64,000 nt of DNA from positions 6,668,871 to 6,732,870 of the forward strand of contig JAJEKV010000010.1 in the NCBI GenBank assembly GCA_021234155.1. Reading direction: 5' to 3'. This document shows positions 25,559-34,073 of this stretch, one piece after another. This DNA comes from Isoetes taiwanensis. Lineage: Eukaryota > Streptophyta > Lycopodiopsida > Isoetales > Isoetaceae. Made by a program: the position numbers and the translations under genes. Position 1 is the first letter of the stretch, and each line of letters starts with the position of its first letter. The notes beneath the pieces were generated by a model. That model was not told the DNA's origin, searched no databases, and saw only the letters and a program-made list of their open reading frames with translations.

Positions 25559-27094
25559 ATGGCAACCTCTGATTTCAGACGATGGTAGAGCGCCAGCGCT
25601 CATGCCGCCGAGGCTGACATCGATGAGGTTTTCTGAGTCTTTCGGAAAGAAATAGATGTCCAAGCAACCTTGCACGCAACCCCAGCATATAGCAGAGTCC
25701 TGTCTGAATTTCAAGCTAGGGTAGAGCCATCATTAGTGCAGCTTCCACCTTGCATAGGCTACTTTGTTCCTAGGCAATCCCTTCAAGCAGCCTTAGGCGA
25801 TGTTCCAAACATTGCCAAGTATCTCACAAACAAAGCCCAGCGCATGCCCGAGCCAATGGTCCTAACTGTCAACAGGACTAAATACTTCTCTTTCAACGCT
25901 GTCTTAGCAATTTTTCTTACCCACCGTGCCGAGAACCCCATGGGAGAGACCTCCATTCCCCCCATGGACGTGGACCCAATAGCCACAAGCCATTAAGACA
26001 AACCGGCTCCTTTCGCAGATGCAGAGCAGGGAGCAAGAAGGAAAAGAAGAAGACGAGGAGTCAGATGAAGAGGATGAGGACTACGTCGAGGCTCGACCAG
26101 TGAAGAAAGCGGCGGCTAGCGTAACAAGAGTTGCAAGACTTCGAAAGAAGTCGGCAAACTCTCAGGATCGCGCCACCTCTTGGGCTAGGTATCACAAGCC
26201 TAGCACCCATCATCGTCGAGGGCGAAGAGTATTTGCTCCTAAGCGATATCCAGAACCTCCCGGAGTGCAGGGAAAGGGAGTATCGACCTGACGAGTTCTT
26301 GCACCAACTCCCGAGAAACGGACTGGGCGACTTCATCGTCCGAGGAACCTCCGACTTCCCACTCCAAGTAAGGGAAGCCGACACTTACACGGGAGAGTCG
26401 ACCTCCGATATTCAAGCCTACAGCAACATCAGGCAGATTATGGAGGCGTGGGAACTACCGACGGAGGAAGAGTTCCTTGCTCTACAGGAACAGATGGGGA
26501 TTCGCCACGCGACCTCGAACATCTTAACGGCAAGTTCTTCGACAACACCTCCCCGGGAGAGAAGAGGCGAGTTCGACCTCATGAGAGCTTCAGCAACAGT
26601 CAGAGACTACAGGGAGCTCACCACGGTGGAGGTCGATGACTATGCCGGCAGACACAGAGCTGGAGGCCGAGGAGGCGAGGACTACACACAACGGCATGTG
26701 TCGCTATGGGTATTACCTTCCCCTGCTGATGGATGGAAGAATAGCGATAATTCACCGCAAATTCACCCCCAGGGGCGAGGAAGGGGTATCGATGCTAATT
26801 GCGCTCTCAGGCTTTGGCCGGCATGCTCGGCTAGCTCCCAATACCGAGTATGCCATCCTGGTGAAGAGAGCGGTAGCACTCGATATTTTTGACTTCGCCA
26901 TACCTTACAGAAGGCAGGGAAGACTGGCAGTGACCGCAGCCTATACCTCCCAGCGCAGGGTAGAAGATTTGGCCAGAGCTTTGCAGGGTGGATCTTCAGT
27001 CAACGTCCTTAGGAACTTGGGTCATTCAGTGGGAACAGCCCAAGTGAGGAAGTTCCTAGAGGATAACCCATCCTACCGGCGTTATCAAGAATAG
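25559..27094 (+). pseudogene. Unknown ORF between 5' LTR and gag (about 500 codons, broken)
   Basis: From ATG 25,559 (MATSDFRRW...) one frame runs to 25,996 with two internal stops (TAG, TGA). It then shifts for an acidic stretch at 26,040-26,110 (EEDEESDEEDEDYVEARPVK), shifts again for 26,131-26,640 (GEEYLLLSDIQNLPE, GLGDFIVRGTSDFPLQ) and returns for 26,636-27,094 (YAILVKRAVALDIFDFAIPY, ending RRYQE). I recognise no domain. Size and place resemble the extra ORFs some plant gypsy lineages carry, but here it precedes gag. The acidic stretch recalls the linker of the histone-like ORF at 32.1 kb, and both ORFs follow equivalent promoters, so they may share a role. A translated fusion with gag is possible but not visible. 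Confidence 0.5.
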
Positions 27095-27264
27095 TTAGAA
27101 ATCTTGATCCCAGAAGTCTTTTTGTATAAACATATTATATAATATGAATATAACTTCTTTGGCACTTTAAATGTTTTGTTGATGTATTTTTGTTCCGCAA
27201 CTATACCAACATCACATACAATGCAAAAGAACAAATAAAACTAATCGTACAGCCATGACCAACT

Positions 27265-28500
27265 GTGTATGCAGATAGAGAACAACGAACGGTCGAGCAA
27301 AACAGGAGGCCCAACAGAGATGAAGAGACCCCTGAAAGACAACCCCTTCAAAGAAATCTCTTCGAAGGATATGGTCCCATGACCCCAGAAGAAAGAAGAG
27401 ATGTCGCAGATGCGAACAGAGCTGGACCAGATAAAGGCCCTACTAGCGGCCCAAGCATCATCCGGGCCACAAACCACACCCCGAAAGTCGGGAAAAGACA
27501 AGAGGAGGAGTAAGAGAAGGAGGTCCCCTAGCACAGAAACCTCCGACTCAAGCTCGACCTCGGATTCTGAGTCCGAGAAAGAGGCTGAGCAGGCGCCGGA
27601 CCATAGAGATGGCAGACAGAAGGACACTAAGGCCCCGGATTACCGTAAGAAGGTGGACTCAAAGATCGGGCAATGTATGGAAAGCCCTGAAATTCGAACA
27701 GTTTCCTGCGAGAACAGATCCCACTTAGAGGCGCAGGCATGGCTCGACGAAATGAGCGAGTATGGCAATGCCTACGGGATGAAGGATAAAGACAAAGGCA
27801 GGGTGGCAACAGCCAACCTGAAAGGGGCCGCACACATATGGTGGAAGGGCTATGCCAAGGCCCATGGGTTGAGCAGAGATGCATGCCGATTTAAGAAGTT
27901 CTCAAAGGCTTTCAAACGCCACTATGTTCCTCGAGAACACAAGTCAAATATGATGCAGCCAGTTCTCTACGATTACAAAGAAAGGTTACAAGATCTGGTG
28001 CAGAAGTACACCGAAGAATTCATGAGGCTAAGACTGTATGTGCCGAAGCTGAGCGAGAAACATGCAGTGGAAAGCTACATAGAAGGGCTGAACGAGGAAA
28101 TCAGGAAGCTCGTAAGGGCAATAGACCCTAAAACAGTATCGGAAGCAGAATCCAAAGCAATTAGTTTGCAAGGATCCGGGCCGCAGAACACCGCACAGAG
28201 GCAGCTTTACTATCAGGATAGAGGCAAAGCAACAGAGAGCTACAGTCCTAGGGCAGCCAGCCCAAGTCCAGCAAAGTCCCCATACAATAGCAACCAGGGG
28301 AAACAGCAGGAAAGAAAGCAGGTGTCCTTCAAGGACAAACAGGAAGGTTCCAACTACTCGAAAGCAGTACGGTCCTTCTTACAGGCGATGCCCAAGGAGA
28401 AAAGGCAGGAATGCATAGAGAAGCAGCTCTGCTTTAGATGTTTCCAGCCGGGCCACTGAACGGCGAACTGCCCATTTGTTATCAGCGCTAGCAGAATTGG
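27265..28500 (+). pseudogene. Gag (capsid-nucleocapsid) of the Ty3/gypsy element
   Basis: The main frame is 27,401-28,459 (352 codons); the N-terminus starts in another frame at 27,265 (LFEGYGPMTPEERRD). An Arg/Lys- and Ser-rich segment (27,480-27,600) is followed by a capsid-like region with the retrotransposon-gag signature near 27,725-28,100 (EAQAWLDEM, GAAHIWWKGYA, FKKFSKAFKRHYVP, DLVQKYTEEFMRLRLYVP). The frame ends inside a CCHC zinc knuckle: CFRCFQPGH, then TGA, then TANC. The stop replaces the position where Trp (TGG) is usual. Gag would package element RNA. One frameshift plus this stop block normal synthesis. Confidence 0.85.
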
Positions 28501-29213
28501 ATGGATGGGACACTCCGTCAGATGAAGACGGCGAGGCGGCACGCGATTACATTCAGGGTGAGTGCCACATCTTCGCTGCTATAGATACAGAACAGGCAGA
28601 GAACCAGTACAAGGTAATCTCCACAGTAGGGAAGGCAAAGGCCAAGTCTTTCATAGTCTTGATAGACTCCGGAAGTAGCCATAACTTCGCATCCCCGAGG
28701 ATGGTTGAAATGTTGAAATTGAAACCCCTAAAGTCCAAACCAAGACCCGTAATCTTGGCAAGCGGAGCAGTAAGACATACAGCTGGAAAAAGGATCAACT
28801 TCGACATCGACTTGCCAGGGATTAATATCCAAATGGGGGCAGAAGTAATGGGCATCGGCAAGTATGACTTGATCATTGGAATGGAGTACCTTGGACCAGC
28901 AGGGGCCATCATTGATTGTGGAAAGCGGAAGGTGACCTTTCCAACGCCCGACGGCAAAGCCATTGAGATCACAGGTAAAGAAGTTACTCCCATCATGTAG
29001 TGTATGTCTGTTAAGAAGCTGCTCAAATCTATAAAGAGCGAGCAGGTAGCATACATCTTCAAACTCGAGGTTGAAGAACCCGAATTGGAGGGAAGCAAAG
29101 AAGACAAAGTGCTCAGCAAGTTGCCCAAGCAAATCGCCAACTTGATCACGGAGTTCCACGATCTCTTTCCAGATGAGATCGAGAAGCTTCCTCCTTACGG
29201 GAGTAGAGTGTGA
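28476..29213 (+). pseudogene. Aspartic protease and linker of pol
   Basis: The pol frame opens here. FIVLIDSGSSHNFASPRMV near 28,650 is the retropepsin active site (D-S-G), and MGIGKYDLIIGMEYL near 28,850-28,890 is the later conserved strand region. A TAG at 28,998-29,000 interrupts the frame before MSVKKLLKSIKSEQ; the related decayed copy at 41,595 has CAA CGC there, which suggests a C-to-T change. The segment ends with HDLFPDEIEKLPPYGSRV, the usual approach to the RT domain. The protease would process Gag and Pol. Confidence 0.85.
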
Positions 29214-29276
29214 GATAGCACTTTTCGAACCCGGGGACCAAGCCGGCGAGCAAGGCCCCATATAGAATGACCACAC

Positions 29277-30500
29277 ATGAACTCACGAGTCAAGAAGAAG
29301 AAGCGATTACAAGAATTGCTCGATCTAGGCTTCATCAGGCCTAGCGTCTCACCATTTGGGGCACCCATCCTCTTTGTCAAGAAGAAGGATGGAAGCTTGA
29401 GGATGTGCATAGATTACAGACAATTGAACAAGCACACCATCAAGAACAAGTACGCACTCCCGTCGATCGATGACTTGATGGATCAGCTCCAGGGGCAAAG
29501 GTCTTCTCAAGATCGACCTAAGGTCGCTTATCACCGGATCAGAATAAAGGAAGACGACATCCACAAAACGGCTTTCAGAACCAGGTATGGGCATTACGAG
29601 TTCACCGTAATGCCATTTGGGCTATCCAACGCCCCAGCTACGTTCATGAGACTCATGAACGACATCTTCAGAGAATACTTGGACACCTTTGTTATAGTAT
29701 TCTTCGACGATATTCTGGTGTACAGCAAATCCATTGAAGAGCATGTACAACACGCAAGAAAGGTGTTCGAGAAGTTAAGAAGACATCAGTTGTACGCCAA
29801 GTTGTCGAAGTGTCACTTTGCGACAGAGAAGGTGGAATACCTCGGCCATGTGATTTCAGCAGAAGGAATCTCGACAGACCCCGCCAAGATTGAAGCAGTA
29901 ATCCAATGGCCGGCACCAAAGAACGTCCATGAGGTCAGAAGTTTCCTTGGCCTAGCAGGGTATTACAGAAAGTTCGTGAAGAACTTCGCAAACATAGCAG
30001 CCCCACTGACAGACTTGACAAAGGCGGAGAAAGGGAAAAACTGGGTGGACCATTGGCTCAAGAAAGCCCAGGCAGCATTCGAATTGTTAAAGGAAACTTT
30101 GACAACCGCCCCCGTCTTAACCCTGCCAGACCTGGACAAGGACAAGTTAGTGGCGACGGACGCAAGCAAGATAGCCACATGTGCAGTGCTCATGCAAGAG
30201 GAGCGGGTAATAGCGTACGATTCAAGGAAGATGAACGACGCCAAAACGCGTTACCCAACGCACGACCAAGAGCTGCTAGCAGTTGTCAGGGCGTTGAGAA
30301 TCTGGAGGCATTACCTCTTAGGGAGGAAGTTCCAGCTGGACACTGATCACCAGAGCCTCCAGTACGTATTCATGCAACCATATCTCAATCTGAGGCAGCG
30401 GAGGTAGATGGAGTTTCTCGAGGAGTACGACTTTGAGATAGTCTACAAGCCCGGGAAGCTTAATGTGGTAGCAGATGCGCTTTCAAGGCATCCGCTGACA
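29277..30500 (+). pseudogene. Reverse transcriptase and RNase H
   Basis: RT motifs appear in order: [20 protein letters not shown] (29,365), [18 protein letters not shown] (29,425), [19 protein letters not shown] (29,605) and the catalytic [11 protein letters not shown] (29,700). Then come [19 protein letters not shown] (29,850) and the connection [16 protein letters not shown] (29,940). RNase H follows: TDASK with its first Asp near 30,155, [23 protein letters not shown] and ADALSRHP near 30,475. Between LQGQ and YHRIRI (29,490-29,540) three single-base losses cancel each other and scramble about 15 residues around the first catalytic Asp. A TAG at 30,405-30,407 splits RNase H. Sequence type is chromovirus-like, which is an impression and not a tree. 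Confidence 0.9.
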
Positions 30501-30699
30501 ACCAGGGTGCACTGCAACGCAATCTCGACGCTCTTCAGCGATTTCGGGAAAAAGATAGAAGAAACCTTGCCAACGGATGTGGACTTCAAGGAAGTATGGG
30601 CAAGCTTGTGCAAGGAAGCGAGAACGGATAAGGAGAGGGAAACCTTCAAAAATTTTGAGAAGGAAGGTAACCTCCTATACCATAAGAACAAGTTGTGCG

Positions 30700-31540
30700 T
30701 GCCGGAATCATCTGGAGTAAGAAAGTTGATCCTCCACGACACCCACAACAGCCCAATAGCTGGCCACGCAGGATTCATGAAGACATACTTTAAAGTGCGT
30801 AGCAGCTACTATTGGCCGGGAATGAAGAAGTAGATAGCCCGCTACATCAAGGAGTGTCAGCTATGCCAACAAACAAAGGCAGAACAGCTTCGAATACCAG
30901 GGGTGTTAGAACCATTAGCGGTGCCAAACGCTAAGTGGGAGGTCGTCAGCATGGACTTTATAACAGGACTGCCAAGGACAGTAAGAGGTAAGGATGCCTT
31001 GATGGTCGCGGTCGACAAGTTGTCGAAGATGGCCCACTTTGTGCCTTGTAGGACCACGGACACAGCTATGGATACGGCAAAGCTCTTCACCAAAGAGATC
31101 TTCAGACTCCATGGCATGCCAAGGGAAATTATCTCCGACCGGGATCCGAAGTTCATGAGTGCCTTCTTGCAGGATCTCTTCACAACGATTGAAACGAAGT
31201 TATCCATGAGCACGGCCTATCATCCGTAGACGGATGGGCAAACGGAGCGTATCAACAGAATATTAGAAGACATGCTCCGAAACTATGTCTGGAACAAGCA
31301 AGGTATGTGGGAGGAATTTATTCACTTGGTGGAGTTTGCGTACAATAGCACCAAGCAGGAATCATCCTAAATGTCGCCGTTCATGATCAACTACGGCTAC
31401 CAATGCCTAACTCCAGACACGTGGCACAACCCCGTGTCAAAAGTGGAAGTTTCGCAGCAAATGTTGAGCGACATGCAGCAGCTTGTGGAAGAACCGGCCA
31501 AGAGCAAAGCACTGGCCATGCTCCCAGTAGTACTAACTTG
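30700..31540 (+). pseudogene. Integrase, C-terminus lost
   Basis: The HHCC zinc-binding region (HDTHNSPIAGHAGFMKT, later CQLCQQTKAEQ) runs 30,735-30,890 with a TAG after GMKK at 30,831. The catalytic core shows MDFITGLPRT with the first Asp, ISDRDPKFMSAF with the second, and TDGQTERINR with the third acidic residue, again preceded by a TAG (31,227-31,229). Then EFAYNSTKQESS, a TAA, and MSPFMINYGYQ follow. Homology ends at about 31,540 after DMQQLVEEPAKSKAL, so the DNA-binding C-terminal domain and any chromodomain have been deleted. The frame is the same as for protease and RT, so the damage is stops, not shifts. Confidence 0.9.
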
Positions 31541-31674
31541 ATAGGATCCTCAAACCTCGAAAAGTGGGAAAATTTTTTCTCATTTTTGTAGTTTATGCTA
31601 AGCTAGTAACAGTTAGGTGAATTGGAACATAATAAGACTAAAAAGAATGAGCCAAAACCTCCTCAGGCAAGGTG

Positions 31675-31740
31675 GTCTCACACGTCGCGCCTGGTCAAAG
31701 AACTGAACTTTAGTTTTTGAGCAGGGCGCTACCTGTGAGG
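31675..31740. promoter_or_regulatory. Palindrome P2
   Basis: The arms gtctcacacgtcgcgcctgg and gggcgctacctgtgagg face each other across tcaaagaactgaactttagtttttga. Same family as P1. Confidence 0.75.
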
Positions 31741-31864
31741 CATCGAGCCAAGAACACACTAAACTTGATGAATTTGAGAAAAGTAATATGGTAAGGCCAG
31801 TTCCAAGGTAAGAATTAGTTAGAATAGTATGTTTAAATCACTTAAATTACTTAAAAATGTGTAA

Positions 31865-31932
31865 GATCTCACAGCTAGCGCCTGGTCTAAGAACTAAACT
31901 CTAGTTTTTGAACAGGGCGCTACCTGTGAGAC
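31865..31932. promoter_or_regulatory. Palindrome P3
   Basis: The arms gatctcacagctagcgcctg and cagggcgctacctgtgagac pair better than in P1 or P2. It lies about 100 bp upstream of the internal TATA box. Confidence 0.75.
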
Positions 31933-32143
31933 CAATAAGTATAAAAAGTCTGAAATAAGTGTAAGTTTTAAGTAAATAGGCGCCTTGGCATGTTAAATAG
32001 AGCAACTTCAATTTTGACCTAAAATTTGCCAAGCTATAAATAGAAGTAGACCCCCCTCATTTGCACGTTCCCGCCTTAGAAATCTGCTCCCGCTCCCTAA
32101 GGCGATCTTTGGCGCCCGATATCCGATCGTCGAACCATCAAAC

Positions 32144-33462
32144 ATGGCATGGACCAAGCAGACTGCAGGAAAGCCCGTCCAGGCGAAGCCCCCAGCGCCA
32201 GCGACGCCAACCTCATTCAGCAGATGCTACGGGAGAGGCTCGTCGCGAGGGGAGGTCGATTATCTTCGAGCGAGGAGAGCAGCACAGAGGAGCAGTATAC
32301 AGATGCCTTCGAAGAAATACAGCAAGAAGTACAGGAACAAGAGGATGGGGAGGCGCACTCAGAAGCAGGAACTGAGATAGTCGAGGAAGAAGAGGAGGGA
32401 GCACAACGGGAGCAAAGGACCAAGGCTCGGGAAGAAGAGAGACTCCCGACTCCAGAGCCAACCATAGACGAACAAGTCGAGGCCTGGATTCGAGAGAAAG
32501 AAGCGGAGGAGCAGCAAGAGCGGAGCGAACCAAGACTGGAGCCAAGCGAAGAGGAAGACCTCGTGGCCTGGATCGCAAAGCATGAAGCAAAACAGCGCCG
32601 CCAGGGAAGCAGGAAGAGGAAGAGAGAAGAGGAGGAGGCGAAAGCGGCGGAAGAACTCAAACAGAAGAAAGGGAAGTTTGTAGGGAGCCCTAGGAAACTC
32701 AAGGAAGTCCCCAAGGTGAGGAAGCCCAACCCTAAGGTCGTGATCTCTGAACGGCCCCCTGATCAGCCACCGAACTCCTCCGGTGACTCCTCTGACGAGG
32801 ACTATGTCCCCAACACCGAGGGTGGAAGCTCCTCCAAACCCCCGGTTGCTGAGCAGGTGACAACCGAACAGGTAGCAGCCGAGCAGGAGCAGCAGGACCC
32901 AGTACAGAAGCCCCCTCCTTATCCAAAGTGGGACAGGAAGAAGCAACCCCGGCCTGCCCGAGAGTCCTATGTCACGAACCCCATCAAGATCTAAGAGAGA
33001 AAGATGAGGGAGCACGAGGCCTACATGAAGGAGTGGGAGGCTTATAACTCCTACTACCAGGAGAATAGGGTCAGGACCATTGAGGGTGGACATCCAACAA
33101 AGCAGCAGACATTAAGGCCGCCACCACCCAGGCCCAAGGTCCCGAAAAAGCCAGCCAAGAAGAAGCTCACCAGGAAGGAGACCGAGCAAAGAGCACTACG
33201 GGAGATTCGGCACTTCCAGCGCAGTTACGACCTCCTGATTCCCCGTGCCCCCTTTGCTCGACTAGTTAGAGAAGTAATGCAGGATTTCAAGACCGACATG
33301 AGGGTCACAGATGAGATGCTGCTGGCACTGCAGGAAGCAGCTGAGCAGAAGATAGTGCAACATTTTGAAGACTCGACAGCTTGCACTGTTCATGCAAAGC
33401 GAGTAACCCTTATGAGGCAAGACATGTATCTTGCTAGTCGCATTAAGGGAGAACGCCCTTAA
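32144..33462 (+). pseudogene. Histone H3-like protein encoded inside the retroelement (H3 tail, acidic linker, H3 fold)
   Basis: ATG 32,144 begins MAWTKQTAGKPVQAKPP, which matches the canonical H3 tail at 10 of 17 positions, including the Lys residues equivalent to K4 and K9. About 20-25 codons later a one-base shift leads into the frame that starts at 32,149 and stays open to 32,991. It encodes a long Glu/Lys/Arg-rich linker with two related repeats (VEAWIREKEAEEQQE, LVAWIAKHEAKQRRQ) and basic patches. A single TAA at 32,992-32,994 interrupts it, and the same frame continues from 33,004 to 33,462 with a complete H3 histone fold. Total length would be about 438 residues, three times normal H3. 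H3 packages DNA as an H3-H4 tetramer. Two separate H3 matches at the two ends of one ORF make chance unlikely. The tail and linker are now uncoupled by the frameshift. Confidence 0.85.
33004..33462 (+). CDS. Intact 152-codon part with H3/CENH3-like histone fold
   Basis: From ATG 33,004 ([14 protein letters not shown]) a Pro/Lys-rich segment leads to the fold at about 33,199-33,459. ALREIRHFQ forms the alphaN helix, [15 protein letters not shown] alpha1, DFKTDMR loop 1, ALQEAAE alpha2, HAKRVTLM loop 2 and alpha3, ending RIKGERP. Hand alignment to canonical H3 gives 51 identities in 88 positions with no gap. EIRHFQ, LLIP and RVTLMR are more like plant CENH3, but loop 1 has the canonical H3 length and lacks the CENH3 insertion. 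No stop or shift falls within the fold. Whether this shorter ORF is translated is unknown; it could start after the 32,992 stop from its own ATG. It lies 140 bp upstream of the next palindrome (P4). Confidence 0.85.
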   Translation: MREHEAYMKEWEAYNSYYQENRVRTIEGGHPTKQQTLRPPPPRPKVPKKPAKKKLTRKETEQRALREIRHFQRSYDLLIPRAPFARLVREVMQDFKTDMRVTDEMLLALQEAAEQKIVQHFEDSTACTVHAKRVTLMRQDMYLASRIKGERP

Positions 33463-33605
33463 ACATTTTGTGAATAATCGAAAATTTTGTAATATAAATC
33501 AATTTTGAGTACTTTATATGCCTGAACTTGTTTAATTAGGACAAATTAGCAGGTTTTAGTTTTTGTTTTAGTAAAATAGGACATTTGCAGACCGAAAAGT
33601 GTGAT

Positions 33606-33872
33606 GTCTCACAGGTCGTGCCTGGTCAAGAAACTAAAGTTTAGTTTTTGGACGAGGCGCTAGCTGTGAGACCTTGCCCGAATTTGCCCAAAACAGCTCC
33701 AAATTGTCCAAATAAGGGGTCAATTCTGCCTGATTTGATGAGTCTGTCATCCTTACACCCTTATTTTACCAAAATCGGACATGTTTTGATCAAAATGGAA
33801 GTGATGTCTCATACGTCGCGCCTGGTCAAGAAACTAAAGTGTAGCTTTTGAACGAGGCACTACCTGTGAGAC
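33606..33872. promoter_or_regulatory. Palindromes P4 and P5
   Basis: P4 at 33,606-33,672 and P5 at 33,806-33,872 are 200 bp apart, the same spacing as P2 and P3. Both have gtctca... / ...tgtgagac arms around a cgcctggtcaagaaactaaa core. Confidence 0.75.
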
Positions 33873-34073
33873 CTTCTACCATTTCTTCACCATAACCTGT
33901 CCAAAATGATCTCCAACTTGTTATGTTAGGATCTTTAGGTAATCCAGTCATGCTCAAACCCTTAAATTAGTCTTCCAGTTCCCATTTAGACCCCAATATA
34001 GGCTAGAATCGCTCAACCCCAAGAATTTTCCAAGTCACCCAAAAATTAGGGTTTTTCCCTTTTCTATAAATAG
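33606..34073 (+). repeat. Right direct repeat (3' LTR, interrupted)
   Basis: It starts with a full palindrome, P4 (33,606-33,672), of which only half survives in the left copy. P5 follows at 33,806-33,872, then CTATAAATAG at 34,064-34,073. Similarity to the left repeat is about 98 per cent. The continuation seen in the left copy after the TATA box (gtccctcattccttacg) is absent, because another LTR begins at 34,074. Confidence 0.85.

Larger units (their letters stand above)
31541..32143 (+). promoter_or_regulatory. Internal LTR-like promoter unit in front of the histone ORF
   Basis: It contains palindromes P2 (31,675-31,740) and P3 (31,865-31,932), spaced about 190 bp, then CTATAAATAG at 32,034-32,043 and a leader (cccctcatttgcacg ... 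gctccctaaggcg). The spacing and leader copy the architecture of the outer repeats, but the intervening sequence differs much more than the outer repeats differ from each other. I infer an older duplicated promoter, now placed to express the downstream ORF separately from gag-pol. A purine-rich cctcgaaaagtgggaaaa at 31,553 could be a former polypurine tract. Confidence 0.6.
25016..34073 (+). mobile_element. Ty3/gypsy LTR retrotransposon carrying a histone H3-like ORF
   Basis: Direct repeats 25,016-25,444 and 33,644-34,073 differ at about eight positions by eye and frame this order: unknown ORF, gag, protease, RT-RNase H, integrase, an internal LTR-like promoter, then the histone H3-like ORF. 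The protease-RT-RNaseH-integrase order defines Ty3/gypsy. The left repeat is cut at its 5' side next to the PGDH relic, and the right one is cut at 34,073 by another LTR, so full LTR length and terminal dinucleotides cannot be seen. No primer-binding site is recognisable after the left repeat. The integrase C-terminus is missing after 31,540, so a chromodomain cannot be ruled in or out. Many stops make this copy non-autonomous. Confidence 0.8.

Noticed and set aside
28476-31540. Reading the TAG stops in pol as sites of U-to-C RNA editing or stop readthrough
   Set aside because: U-to-C editing of this kind is known in organelles of some seedless plants, not in nuclear transcripts, and the RT also has scrambling indels. 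Mutational decay is simpler.
31400-31540. Chromodomain at the integrase C-terminus
   Set aside because: Homology stops before the C-terminal domain because of a deletion; nothing chromodomain-like can be read.
32213-33093. Long Leu/Ser-rich minus-strand frames opposite the histone ORF
   Set aside because: They mirror the Glu/Lys codons of the plus-strand ORF and have no features of their own.
33190-33459. Chance similarity to histones
   Set aside because: A gapless match of about 58 per cent over 88 residues plus an independent H3-tail match at the other end of the same ORF is not expected by chance.
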